Positions 24,241 to 32,528 of a stretch of 46,828 nt of DNA are shown one piece after another. Every line of letters begins with the position of its first letter. Positions within the stretch are counted from its first letter, which is position 1. The stretch is from Bradyrhizobium acaciae (GTDB lineage: Bacteria > Pseudomonadota > Alphaproteobacteria > Rhizobiales > Xanthobacteraceae): assembly GCF_020889785.1 (NCBI RefSeq), contig NZ_JACMYK010000050.1:1-46828 (forward strand), read 5' to 3'. The notes beneath the pieces are model-generated. The model did not search any database. It was given only the letters and a program-made list of their open reading frames with translations, and was not told where the DNA came from. The translations under genes and the position numbers were made by a program.

Positions 24241-25767
24241 CTACGCAAACACCTTGTGATCGATCGGGCCATTCGGCACGACGTAGCCGTAGCGCGTGTG
24301 TGACGGCTCGGGGCCGGCCTTCTCATACTGCGCCTTCATCATCGCGAAGCGGTCGCCCTTGATGTCGAGCATCGCGCGCTTCGGCTGGATATTGTAGAGC
24401 CGCGCATTGTTGTCGCCGAAGATCGCCGTCTTCACCGGTCCGTCGGCGGGGCCGAGCGGCGCGTAGCCGAACTTCTTCTGCATCATTTCGGGGATCTCGA
24501 GCCGCCGCAGGCCCTCGATCTGCCATTGCGGCGCACCGGTCCACAGCGCATCGGTGCCCCAGCAGATGTGGTCGACGCCGAGGCCCTTGATCAGGGTGCC
24601 CATCAGCGCAGCGCAGACATTGGGCTCGGCGACCAGCGTGGTGGCGAACAATTGCCCGACATCGCCATAGACATTGCTGACGCCATACTGCGCCGGGATG
24701 TCGGCGAGGTCGCTTGTCCAGGCGATCCGGCCGGTGCGTTCGAATTCCGCGAGCGCGACCTTCGGATCTCCGCCGACATGGCGATAGGCCGAGTGATAGA
24801 TGATGAAGTTGAGCTGCGGCCAGTCCTTGGCCGCCTGGCCGACATCGGCGACGTCGGCGAAGCCGCGCAGATTCGGATATTGCTTCTCGATTCCGGGCGG
24901 GAACAGTCCCTTGTGGACGCAGACATTCTTGATGCCCGCCTTCACCATCTTCTCATAGCCCTTGTAGGCGACCTTCTCGTCGTCCAGCCGCCACGGGTAG
25001 CGGCTGATCTCCTTGTGGGTGTTGTCGCCGATCGTGTAGCCCTTGCAGGATTCCGGCCTCAAGGCCAATGCGGCGTCGAGCTTGTCGAGCCAGCCGGGCT
25101 GTCCGGGCGTGAAGATGGCGTGGCAGAATACGCGCCGCGAACCGGCTTCGTCGTTCAACTTCTTGCGCGCGTCGGCCATCTGCTCGTTGGTCAGGAACCA
25201 GTCCTGCTCGATGTCCGACGGCGCCGAGGAGATCAGCGCGATCTTGGTGTCGGAATCGAGAAACATCTCCTTCTTGTAGTTGTTGAACTTCAGATCCTCG
25301 ATGGTCTGCTCGTGCTCGTTGAGCTCCTTGTTCCAGCCGGCCTTGCCGACCGCCTTGCGCATTTCGACGAAACCCATGATGCGGGTGTCGTCGCGCAGGA
25401 AATGCGTGTGCATGTCCATGATGAATTGATCCTTCAGGGCGTTGGCCCGCTCCTGCGCCATCGCGGGCGTCGCGGCTTCGGCCGGCGTCACGTCGAACAG
25501 CTCGCCATAGACCTGGTTCATCGCGACGAAGGAGGCGGCCATGCCGGCCGCGGTCTGGAAGAATTTTCGGCGATCGAGGCCCTGCTTGCCGCCGAGATCG
25601 TCGGCCATCGCAAGCAATCGCGCCTCGACCTCGCGCTGCCGTTCGTTCTGCGGGTCGGGATAGAATTCGTCGCTGGAAACGATCTGGGTCGGGATCGGCG
25701 TTTGGTGCTGGCACAATTCGGAGGGCATCAAGGCGGCAAGTTCTTCGTCGGTGAGATTGCTGCTCAT
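24241..25767 (-). CDS. amidohydrolase family protein with internal Tat-like signal
   Basis: This 508-residue protein belongs to the TIM-barrel metal-dependent hydrolases (amidohydrolase 2 type). The first metal motif is H120-T-H122 in IMDMHTHFL. Further likely ligands are in YHSAYRH and the aspartate of WGTDALW. A hydrophobic stretch, FFQTAAGMAASFVAMN, is preceded by DRRKFF at 65-70, like a twin-arginine signal, but 64 polar residues come before it. The start at 25767 has GGGAG upstream and gives MSSNLTDEEL; later starts that would shorten this region are not obvious. It is divergent from an exported hydrolase. The substrate is unknown; decarboxylation or ring and amide hydrolysis are all possible for the family. 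Confidence 0.88.
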   Translation of the reverse strand: MSSNLTDEELAALMPSELCQHQTPIPTQIVSSDEFYPDPQNERQREVEARLLAMADDLGGKQGLDRRKFFQTAAGMAASFVAMNQVYGELFDVTPAEAATPAMAQERANALKDQFIMDMHTHFLRDDTRIMGFVEMRKAVGKAGWNKELNEHEQTIEDLKFNNYKKEMFLDSDTKIALISSAPSDIEQDWFLTNEQMADARKKLNDEAGSRRVFCHAIFTPGQPGWLDKLDAALALRPESCKGYTIGDNTHKEISRYPWRLDDEKVAYKGYEKMVKAGIKNVCVHKGLFPPGIEKQYPNLRGFADVADVGQAAKDWPQLNFIIYHSAYRHVGGDPKVALAEFERTGRIAWTSDLADIPAQYGVSNVYGDVGQLFATTLVAEPNVCAALMGTLIKGLGVDHICWGTDALWTGAPQWQIEGLRRLEIPEMMQKKFGYAPLGPADGPVKTAIFGDNNARLYNIQPKRAMLDIKGDRFAMMKAQYEKAGPEPSHTRYGYVVPNGPIDHKVFA

Positions 25768-25984
25768 TCTTCGCTCCCGCTTCTCGCCGGATTTTTCCGG
25801 TCGGACCGCCGCGGAGACTAGGACCAAGTCCGTTCGTCGTCCGCGCCGATTGCCGGAAGCCGCGTTCACAAAATCGTGCATCGTATCGGCGGCCGCGAGA
25901 TGCGCCCGCCGCGCAACCGGGCATGCACGCTGCTATGCTTCATCGTACCGGATCGGGCGAAGAAATCCGGAAGGGAGGCGAACC

Positions 25985-26995
25985 ATGCACGACCATTCGC
26001 GGCGCACCATCATCAAGGGTATCGGCGTTGCGGCGGCGGCCGGTGTGCTCGGCGAAGCTCCGGCGCAGGCCGCGACCGCAGTTGCCGCCGAAGGAGAAAT
26101 ATGGAGCAACGAATACTGGGCGAAGAAGGGCGACATCCCCCTGTGGATGTTCCGCAAGCGGATCGGCGCGCCGAAGCCGGGCGAGCCGGCGCGGCCCGTG
26201 GTGTTCTTCGTCCACGGCTCGTCGGTGACATCGCGGGCGTTCGACCTCACGGTGCCCGGCAAGGGCGAGTATTCATTGCTGAACACATTTGCGCGGTACG
26301 GCTTCGATTGCTGGACCATGGACCATGAAAACTATGGCAAGTCGGGCCGCACGTCTGATAATGCGGATATCGCCAGTGGCGTCGAGGATCTCAAAGCGGC
26401 TGTCGAGGTGATTGCGCGAGAGACCGGGCAGGCCAGGTATCATTTCGTCGGCGAATCCTCCGGCGCGCTGCGGGCGGGTGCGTTCGCGATGGCCGCGCCC
26501 GAGCGCATCGACCGGCTGGTGTTCGCCGCCTTCACCTACAAGGGCGAGGGCTCGCCGACGCTGGCCAAACGCGCCGAGCAGCTTGCCTATTACCGCAGCC
26601 ACAACATGCGCAAACGCGACCGCGACATGATCCGCTCGATCGCGACCCGCGACAGGCCGGGCACGTCAGACCCCGCCGTGATGGAAGCGCTGGCCGATGC
26701 CGAGATGCAGTTCGGCGATCAGATCCCGACCGGCACCTATCTCGACATGACCGCCAATCTGCCGGTGGTGCATCCGGAGAAGGTGCTGGCGCCGCTGCTG
26801 CTGGTCCGCGGCGAGTATGACGGGATCGCGGCGGTGCCGGATCTCGAGGAGTTCTTCAACAAGCTGCCGAATGGCGACCGGCAGTTCATCATCCTGCCCG
26901 GCACCGCCCATTCGGTGGCGCTCGCCACCAATCGTGAGCTGTTCTGGCACGTGACGCGGGCGTTTCTGACCATGCCGGCGCCGATCGTGACCTGA
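25985..26995 (+). CDS. Tat-exported alpha/beta hydrolase
   Basis: A 336-residue alpha/beta hydrolase. The twin-arginine signal SRRTIIKGIG at 5-14 is followed by an alanine-rich hydrophobic stretch and an AQA-like cleavage region near 29. The oxyanion motif is FFVHGSS. The nucleophile is S158 in GESSG, with the acid probably in RGEYDGI and the histidine in PGTAHSVAL. The start at 25985 follows GGGAGG. Its signal core SRRTIIK is identical to that of the FKBP isomerase at 20913. It is divergent from the amidohydrolase with a 217-base gap; the two may act on a related ester or amide. The substrate is unknown. Confidence 0.92.
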   Translation: MHDHSRRTIIKGIGVAAAAGVLGEAPAQAATAVAAEGEIWSNEYWAKKGDIPLWMFRKRIGAPKPGEPARPVVFFVHGSSVTSRAFDLTVPGKGEYSLLNTFARYGFDCWTMDHENYGKSGRTSDNADIASGVEDLKAAVEVIARETGQARYHFVGESSGALRAGAFAMAAPERIDRLVFAAFTYKGEGSPTLAKRAEQLAYYRSHNMRKRDRDMIRSIATRDRPGTSDPAVMEALADAEMQFGDQIPTGTYLDMTANLPVVHPEKVLAPLLLVRGEYDGIAAVPDLEEFFNKLPNGDRQFIILPGTAHSVALATNRELFWHVTRAFLTMPAPIVT

Positions 26996-27097
26996 AGCCT
27001 GCGGCAGGACGCCGCAATAAAAAAGTTGCGCGGCGATGTCGGGATCCGGCTATGCGGTTCGTCCTCGGGGCACAACCCCGCCAACAGGAGTTCTCTC

Positions 27098-27535
27098 GTG
27101 GCCAATCCCAAAATGATCTTCGTCAACCTGCCGGTCAGCAATCTCGCCCGCGCCACCGCCTTCTATGAGGCGGTCGGTGCGACGAAGAATCCGCAATTCT
27201 CCGACGATACCGCCTCCTGCATGGTGATTTCCGAGACCATTTTCGTCATGCTGCTGACCCACGACAAATTCCGGCAGTTCACGTCGAAAAAGATCGCCGA
27301 TGCGAAGACCACAAGCGAGGTGCTGGTCTGCCTTTCCGCCGAGAGCCGCGAGGCCGTCGACGGCTATGTGACCAAGGCGACGGGCGCGGGCGGCAGCGCC
27401 GATCCGTCGCCGAAGCAGGATTACGGCTTCATGTACGGCCGCAGCTTCGAGGACCCGGACGGTCACATCTGGGAAGTGATGTGGATGGACGTCGAGGCCG
27501 CAACGAAGGCGCAGACTGCCGCGGCCACCGCCTGA
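27098..27535 (+). CDS. VOC/glyoxalase family protein
   Basis: A 145-residue protein starting with GTG at 27098, 7 bases after AGGAG. One VOC module pair is seen: IFVNLPVSNLARATAFYEAVG, then a middle strand VMLLTHDKFRQF, and a final GRSFEDPDGHIWEVMWMD, the last carrying the usual H/E metal-binding positions. It resembles the small glyoxalase-like extradiol superfamily members related to PhnB/YaeR-like lyases. It follows the exported hydrolase by 102 bases. A short hairpin TGCGGC/GCCGCA with an A-run lies between. Reaction unknown. Confidence 0.88.
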   Translation: MANPKMIFVNLPVSNLARATAFYEAVGATKNPQFSDDTASCMVISETIFVMLLTHDKFRQFTSKKIADAKTTSEVLVCLSAESREAVDGYVTKATGAGGSADPSPKQDYGFMYGRSFEDPDGHIWEVMWMDVEAATKAQTAAATA

Positions 27536-27573
27536 GCCGCCGCGCAACGCGGCCATTTTAAAATAAGTGACAG

Positions 27574-27600
27574 GTCGCAATCCGCTCGGCGGATTGCGAC
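27574..27600. terminator. perfect 11-bp hairpin between convergent genes
   Basis: GTCGCAATCCG (27574-27584) pairs perfectly with CGGATTGCGAC (27590-27600) around a 5-base loop. It lies between the VOC gene (stop 27535) and the histidine kinase (stop 27607). Leftward, the stem is followed by an AT-rich ATTTTAAAA stretch, suiting an intrinsic terminator for the kinase transcript. Confidence 0.75.
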
Positions 27601-27606
27601 AGGAGT

Positions 27607-29049
27607 TCAGGCAGCGGAGATGCCGTCCGGCCGTGCGTCGGCCATGGTGTGGGCGGCTTTTCTTCCCAGTGGCGGGTCGGATGGCCGACAGGGTGGAAAG
27701 TTCAGGTCGACCGTGGCGCCGCCTCCGGGCGTCTCGGAGAGAGAAACGCTGCCGTTGTGGGTGGTCATCACCTGGGAGACGATCGAAAGCCCCAGCCCTG
27801 TCCCTTCCGTGCGCGTGCTTCCGCGCTTGAAGGGCTCGAGCAGAAGTTCGGGCTGACCAAATTGGAGACCGGATCCGAAGTCGATCACGCTCAACCGCGC
27901 GGGTGCTCCGACCTTGATGAGAACGGAGCCGCCCGCTTCTCCGTGGGTCACGGCGTTTCGGATCAGATTCGAGAGCGCGACCGCGATCGCGGCTTCCGAG
28001 CCACGCACCCAGACCGGGTGTGGAGGCTCGGCGAATTCGACATCGCTTCCGTTCTTCAACGCCATCGGCACGTGTTCGGCCGCAACCCTGCGCGCAAGCG
28101 CCGCAAGATCCATTTCGACCAGTTCGGCAGGTTCGGCCGAGATACGCGCCAACTGGAGCAGCATGGTGACGATCGATGACAGTTTTTGGTTCTCGGCTAT
28201 CAGCCTGGTACGCAACGCAGGATCCTGGACCCGCTCAAGGATGGTGCGCGCATTGGTCAACGGCGTACGAAGCTCGTGGGCCGCATTCGACAGGAAATTT
28301 CGTTGCGCCCTGGAAGCGACGTCTATTCGCGATAGCGCGCGATTGAACGCCACCACGAGCGGCAGGAGTTCGGCCGGCGCATCTTCTTCCGGCAGTCGTC
28401 GGCCATCCGAAACCCCATCGATCATCTCCGCGGCCGCCGCGACGGCTCGGACAGGACGCGCAATCAACGTCGGCACGAAAACCATTGCGGTAATCGCCGT
28501 CGCTGCCAGGACAAGGATGATGGGGAGCGCAACGATCGTGGCATCAGTGAGCATTCCGGTCGTCAACTGGCTTGCCGTATAGACCACGCCGCCGGTTTCA
28601 ATCCATACCTCACCCACGGGCGTATTTCTGACCGCGGCCATCTTCTTCAGCCTCGTGGTCTCGCCGTCGAACGCGTAGGCGAGGAAGCTCGTCCCGTCAC
28701 GGGACGTCTGAGTCTTCGGTGGGCGCCACTTTGGTATCGGGCCGTAGCTGACCTCCCCGTTCTTGTCGGACACGACATACCAGAATGTCGGGAAATTGCG
28801 GGTGATCTCCTCCAGCCGTGACGTCGGCTTGAGCGCGAGTTGCCCGGCTTCGTTGCGTGTGACGGCCTCTTTCAATGCGTCGGCGACGTCTGCGGCCGCC
28901 CAGGTGCCATCATCGTCACCGCCAAATCGGATGAGCAGGGCGGCTGCGCAGAGCAGCATGATGGTCGTCACCGCGCCGATCAGCGTCGCGGACAGCACCG
29001 CAATCGAGCGATGGCTGCGCCTGAGCGTTTGCCACTTCAACATCATCAT
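27607..29049 (-). CDS. sensor histidine kinase of an OmpR-type pair
   Basis: A 480-residue inner-membrane kinase. Membrane segments at about 15-41 and 171-196 enclose a periplasmic sensor region of about 130 residues with no domain I recognise. A HAMP-like linker follows (LIARPVRAVAAAAEMIDG). The phosphoacceptor is H258 in NAAHELRTPLT. ATP-binding motifs are the N-box NLIRNAVTHG, DFGSG at 390-394 and GTGLGLS at 416-422. Its start overlaps the stop of the response regulator gene by 4 bases. A C-terminal extension of 30 residues beyond the last strand is polar. The signal is unknown; envelope genes nearby suggest an envelope or peptide stress. Confidence 0.95.
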   Translation of the reverse strand: MMMLKWQTLRRSHRSIAVLSATLIGAVTTIMLLCAAALLIRFGGDDDGTWAAADVADALKEAVTRNEAGQLALKPTSRLEEITRNFPTFWYVVSDKNGEVSYGPIPKWRPPKTQTSRDGTSFLAYAFDGETTRLKKMAAVRNTPVGEVWIETGGVVYTASQLTTGMLTDATIVALPIILVLAATAITAMVFVPTLIARPVRAVAAAAEMIDGVSDGRRLPEEDAPAELLPLVVAFNRALSRIDVASRAQRNFLSNAAHELRTPLTNARTILERVQDPALRTRLIAENQKLSSIVTMLLQLARISAEPAELVEMDLAALARRVAAEHVPMALKNGSDVEFAEPPHPVWVRGSEAAIAVALSNLIRNAVTHGEAGGSVLIKVGAPARLSVIDFGSGLQFGQPELLLEPFKRGSTRTEGTGLGLSIVSQVMTTHNGSVSLSETPGGGATVDLNFPPCRPSDPPLGRKAAHTMADARPDGISAA

Positions 29050-29717
29050 TCACCACTCAATAGATATCCGAGGCCGCGAACCGGTTTGATGACGATTCTG
29101 CAGTTGGCCGCGCGGAGGCGCCGGCGCAGCCGCGACACGTGTGCCTCGATCGCGTTGGATTGAATTTCATCGTCAAAACTGTAAGCGGCAACTTCAAGCG
29201 TCTCGCGCAGGACGACGCGCCCTATGCGCCGGACCATCGCTTCCAGGATCGCCAATTCACGCCGCGGGACGACGATAGGTGTATGATCGACGCAGACTTC
29301 GCGATTGAGGACGTCGTAGCTCAAATTGCCGATGCGAACGATCGCTCCTCGGTCCAGAAAGAGACGTCGGAGCACGGCCTTTGCTCGCGCAACCAACTCG
29401 ATCGGTTCAAACGGCTTGGCGACATAGTCGTCCGCGCCTTCGTCCAGGGCGCGCGCAATATCGATCGGATCATCGAGTGCCGTCAGCACGATGGTGGCAG
29501 GGCTCGGCTTCTGTTGCTTCAGGTCGCGCAGCAACGCCAAACCGTCGCCATCCGGCAGTCCGCGGTCGATCACGACGAGTTCGAAGTTTCGCACCGCGAC
29601 TGCGGCTCGTCCCTCCTCGAGCGTTGTGACCATGTCAGATGAACCGAAGGCCGTTCCCAGAGTGTCCCGCAGCCAGGGCCCAAGCTGAGGGTCATCCTCC
29701 ACGACCAGAACTCGCAC
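29046..29717 (-). CDS. OmpR-family response regulator
   Basis: A 223-residue receiver plus winged-helix protein. The acidic pocket is EDD at 7-9, the phosphorylated aspartate D51 in DRGLPDGDG and the lysine K101 in YVAKPFEP. The C-terminal domain has RRELAILEAMVRR, HVSRLRRRLRAA and the final RGLGYLL wing. I chose the GTG at 29717 (VRVLVVEDD) because GGGAG lies six bases upstream and the upstream ATG at 29753 lies inside the GTAATC box array. It is followed by the kinase with a 4-base overlap. The likely binding boxes at 29751-29778 suggest autoregulation. Confidence 0.93.
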   Translation of the reverse strand: MRVLVVEDDPQLGPWLRDTLGTAFGSSDMVTTLEEGRAAVAVRNFELVVIDRGLPDGDGLALLRDLKQQKPSPATIVLTALDDPIDIARALDEGADDYVAKPFEPIELVARAKAVLRRLFLDRGAIVRIGNLSYDVLNREVCVDHTPIVVPRRELAILEAMVRRIGRVVLRETLEVAAYSFDDEIQSNAIEAHVSRLRRRLRAANCRIVIKPVRGLGYLLSGE

Positions 29718-29750
29718 CACGTTCTCCCAAGTGTAAACCAATGTTTCTAC

Positions 29751-29778
29751 CATTACGGATGGATTACAATAAGATTAC
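29751..29778 (-). promoter_or_regulatory. triple GTAATC box, 11-bp spacing, before the regulator gene
   Basis: On the leftward strand, GTAATC occurs at 29778-29773 and 29767-29762, and GTAATG at 29756-29751, each exactly 11 bases apart. OmpR-family regulators bind direct half-sites one helical turn apart, as PmrA does with CTTAAT-N5-CTTAAT. The array ends 33 bases before the chosen start of the response regulator. The same GTAATC-N5-GTAATC pair precedes the gene at 32028. Confidence 0.7.
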
Positions 29779-29895
29779 GGCCGGCAAGAAATCTGCGGTG
29801 TCCACTCGGGTGCATTGATATAATTGACCTTTTCCTCAGGCGCTCGATCGGCTTTCGGGAGCGGCGGTGGTGATCGGATCGGTACCCGATGCGCG

Positions 29896-30047
29896 TCAGC
29901 CCGAAAGACTCATCGAGGGCACCGCACCGGCCAACACGCCGATCGCCGAACCGCCAATGGCCCCTGCGGCTACGGCTGCCCCGTAACCGGCGCGGGACAC
30001 TTCAGCGCTCCAAAGCCGATCGGCGTCATGGTCGCGAGCTGTCGCAT
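29896..30047 (-). pseudogene. broken small glycine-zipper lipoprotein-like gene
   Basis: A start at 30047 lies 6 bases after AGAGGAG and begins MRQLATMTPIGFGALKCP, then runs to an early stop. The next frame continues AGYGAAVAAGAIGGSAIG and VLAGAVPSMSLSG to a stop at 29896. Together they resemble a short exported glycine-zipper protein, a lipobox-like cysteine followed by a Gly/Ala-rich helix, with a one- or two-base shift near 29990. The total of 152 bases is not divisible by three, which fits. It may be a recent pseudogene or a sequencing error. The rest of the 29718-30173 gap shows no gene. Confidence 0.45.
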
Positions 30048-30173
30048 GCGCATCTCCTCTCGGCGATGTCCCCGCCAGAGAGGTCGATCAACATGACCGA
30101 CGAATGACGGCGCGTCGGCGCGCGCGACAATACGTCGACAGAGGCGTGAGCGGGGTCACGTCAGGCTGTCGTA

Positions 30174-31916
30174 ATGGTGGCTGTGAAAAGCATGTCGGAC
30201 AACGCGGCTCGCATCGCGCTTTCCGATCTCCGTCCCAGGCTTCCGAACGATATGCCGGTCGATTTTGCGTTCTCAGCGATGGCCAAGCGGTCAGATCGCA
30301 GCCCGGTGTCTTGGCGCCGTCCGTTCAATCGATGGCTGGAGGGGGTAGAGGCGGGGTGGTCGGTGCCACTGCTCCTCGCCTGCTTCGTCAGCGTCTGGAC
30401 TCTGTATCTGTCAGTGGCCTATCACGGTGCCGGCCTGCATCCCGACGTGCTGGAGACCTGGACGTATGGACGGCATTTCGCGTGGGGGTATCCCAAGCAC
30501 CCGCCGCTGATGGGGTGGATTGCCGGTGCGTGGACCTCGGTCTTTCCGCTCACCGACTGGTCGTTGCAGCTGATGGCGATGACCAATGCAGCGCTGGCAT
30601 TGTGGTTCGTGGACCTCATTGCAAGAAGGTTCGTGACCGGACACAAGCGCCTGATCGTGCTGCTCCTGCTGATGCTTACTCCGGCCTACGAGTTTCATGC
30701 CCAGCGCTTCAACGCCAATGCCGTGTTGCTCGCTGTCTGGCCGCTTGCCACCTACTGCTTCCTCCGCGCCTTTGAAACAAGGGCGCCGCTCTGGGCGATT
30801 GCCGCCGGGTTCGCGGCGTCTCTCGCCATGCTCGGCAAATACTATTCCATCTTTCTGGTGGCGAGCTTCGCGTTGTCGGCCACCATTCACCCTGCGCGAC
30901 GTGCTTATCTCACGTCCAGTTCGCCCTGGATCTCCACCGCGGCCGGGTTGCTCGCGCTATGTCCGCATCTTCAGTGGTTGGCCGAGACAGGCGCGGAGCC
31001 GGTCTACTATGCGGCGACACACGTGCGGGCCGATTTCCTGACGTCGTTGCAGGACGCCGCCAATTTCCTGTTGGGTCTTGCTGCGGCAGTGAGTGTGTCC
31101 GCCGTGACGTGGGTGCTGATCGCCGGATATCGCATAAAGCGCCTTTCTCGGGATATCGCGGCGTCGGATCCGAATCTGAAGCTGATCTGGCACGTCGCGA
31201 TCGGCACGATCGTTCTTCCTGTCGCCATATCCGTATTCCTTTGCACCGACCTTCCGTCGCTGTGGGCGCTTCAAGGATTGTTTCTGCTTGCCGTGCCTGT
31301 CGTTTGCAGCACAAGATACCGGATCGAGCGCTTTTACACGGTCAATGCAGCGCTCCTCGTTGCCGGAATAGCGATTGTTGCTGCCCTGATCGCGGCCCCG
31401 GCCCATGCTCTCTACCGCAACAGCCACGGCTATGAGGAAGGACGAAGCTTTTACCACCAGGCGGCCGAGGAGCTCACCCGCCTGTGGCACGAGCAGATAG
31501 GTACCCCGCTTTCAATCGTCGGAGGCAACGACAGCCTTGGACTTGCGGTGGCCTTCTACAGCTCCGATCACCCGCACTATGGGGACCCTTTCGCCTACCA
31601 ATATTCATTGGCATTGCCTCACGAGGTGACACCGGAGCGTGGCTGGGCAGCGCTGTGCTTCGACGATCAGTACGATTGCATTGAATGGACCGAGCGAATG
31701 GCAGCCCAGGCCGGAAGCTATCTCAGGCGCGAATTTTCCGTTCAATCCAGCTTGCTCGGAATTCCGGGTGTCAAACGAAACCTCGTTGCATTCCTGGTGG
31801 CACCGCTTCGCGAGCCGGACAGCACATCCTCAAGTCTCGCCAATGATGTTGGTGCGGGCAAGATATCCGCAGACAGAATCATGGAGTCGCAAAACCTGTT
31901 CGTCTTGATGCGCTGA
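30174..31916 (+). CDS. GT39-type membrane glycosyltransferase
   Basis: A 580-residue polytopic protein with about ten membrane segments and the early motif HPDVLETWTYGRHFAWGYPKHPPL, in which the acidic and lysine-histidine-proline residues match the GT-C fold of ArnT/PMT-type transferases. These use a lipid-phosphate sugar and act on the periplasmic side, as ArnT does when adding aminoarabinose to lipid A. A long soluble C-terminal portion follows from about residue 420. The start is uncertain: 30174 is the earliest, 30192 (MSDNAARIAL) is possible; neither has a strong ribosome site. It lies near the two-component pair, as in PmrAB-ArnT arrangements elsewhere; the link is inference. Confidence 0.87.
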   Translation: MVAVKSMSDNAARIALSDLRPRLPNDMPVDFAFSAMAKRSDRSPVSWRRPFNRWLEGVEAGWSVPLLLACFVSVWTLYLSVAYHGAGLHPDVLETWTYGRHFAWGYPKHPPLMGWIAGAWTSVFPLTDWSLQLMAMTNAALALWFVDLIARRFVTGHKRLIVLLLLMLTPAYEFHAQRFNANAVLLAVWPLATYCFLRAFETRAPLWAIAAGFAASLAMLGKYYSIFLVASFALSATIHPARRAYLTSSSPWISTAAGLLALCPHLQWLAETGAEPVYYAATHVRADFLTSLQDAANFLLGLAAAVSVSAVTWVLIAGYRIKRLSRDIAASDPNLKLIWHVAIGTIVLPVAISVFLCTDLPSLWALQGLFLLAVPVVCSTRYRIERFYTVNAALLVAGIAIVAALIAAPAHALYRNSHGYEEGRSFYHQAAEELTRLWHEQIGTPLSIVGGNDSLGLAVAFYSSDHPHYGDPFAYQYSLALPHEVTPERGWAALCFDDQYDCIEWTERMAAQAGSYLRREFSVQSSLLGIPGVKRNLVAFLVAPLREPDSTSSSLANDVGAGKISADRIMESQNLFVLMR

Positions 31917-31955
31917 CAGACTCATCGCCAGAATGTCACAGCGACGATCGCGACG

Positions 31956-31972
31956 GTAATCTTGCGGTAATC
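31956..31972 (+). promoter_or_regulatory. GTAATC-N5-GTAATC box before the helix-hairpin-helix gene
   Basis: GTAATC at 31956-31961 and 31967-31972 are 11 bases apart, the same motif and spacing as the array in front of the response regulator (29751-29778), including a shared TT just after the first half-site. It lies 56 bases before the start at 32028. It is the best candidate for a target of this two-component system. Confidence 0.65.
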
Positions 31973-32027
31973 GACGGCCGCTTTATCGGCAGCCGGGGTC
32001 AAGTCATATCACGAAGGATAGCGGTCC

Positions 32028-32351
32028 ATGCTTATCAGGTCGGTTTGCATCAGCCTGGGCGTTTGCGGTGTAATCGGTGCTACTGCATTCGCACAGACAT
32101 CTCCATCAAAGACCGGTTTGAGCCACCAGGCGCCCGCGACGCGAGAGGCGGCCAGTCGAGTCGAAAGGGTCAACCTCAACACCGCTCCTGTCAGCGAGCT
32201 GGTGAAGATTCCGCACCTCAGCGTCCGCGGCGTTACCGCGATCACGGAGGCGAGGGCGAAGTCGAAATTCAAGGATTGGAACGATTTCGTGGCGAGACGG
32301 ATCGTGCCGCGATTTGTCAGGATCGAGATCAAGGATCTCGTCACGTTCTAG
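32028..32351 (+). CDS. exported helix-hairpin-helix (ComEA-like) protein
   Basis: A 107-residue protein with an N-terminal signal peptide (SVCISLGVCGVIGATAFAQ). The mature part has RVNLNTAPVSELVKIPHLSVRGVTAI, the helix-hairpin-helix DNA-binding motif shared by ComEA and related proteins. A second, less typical half follows (FKDWNDFVARRIVPRF). ComEA binds DNA in the periplasm during uptake, but most small members have no assigned role. The GTAATC box upstream suggests control by the nearby two-component system. The gap to the next gene (32352-32528) holds no gene that I can support. Confidence 0.88.
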   Translation: MLIRSVCISLGVCGVIGATAFAQTSPSKTGLSHQAPATREAASRVERVNLNTAPVSELVKIPHLSVRGVTAITEARAKSKFKDWNDFVARRIVPRFVRIEIKDLVTF

Positions 32352-32528
32352 GGAGCCTTGTTCGCCGCATGCCGGTCGTTCGGCGTGGATTCGACGAAAC
32401 AATCCGAATGGCGCGGGGGCACATCGGAGAACGCTGGTCCCGCCGCGATGTCATCCTGCGGTAAGCCCGATGGTCGATCACTGCGATCGGCCGGCGCGGC
32501 ACCTGAACTCAAATAGGGATATGCTTGA

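Noticed and set aside
24526..25821. 431-codon frame antisense to the amidohydrolase
   Set aside because: A shadow of a clear metal hydrolase; the translation has no ribosome site or family motif.
29889..30107. 72-codon Arg-rich frame on the + strand
   Set aside because: It has no ribosome site and lies over the minus-strand glycine-zipper remnant, which fits better.
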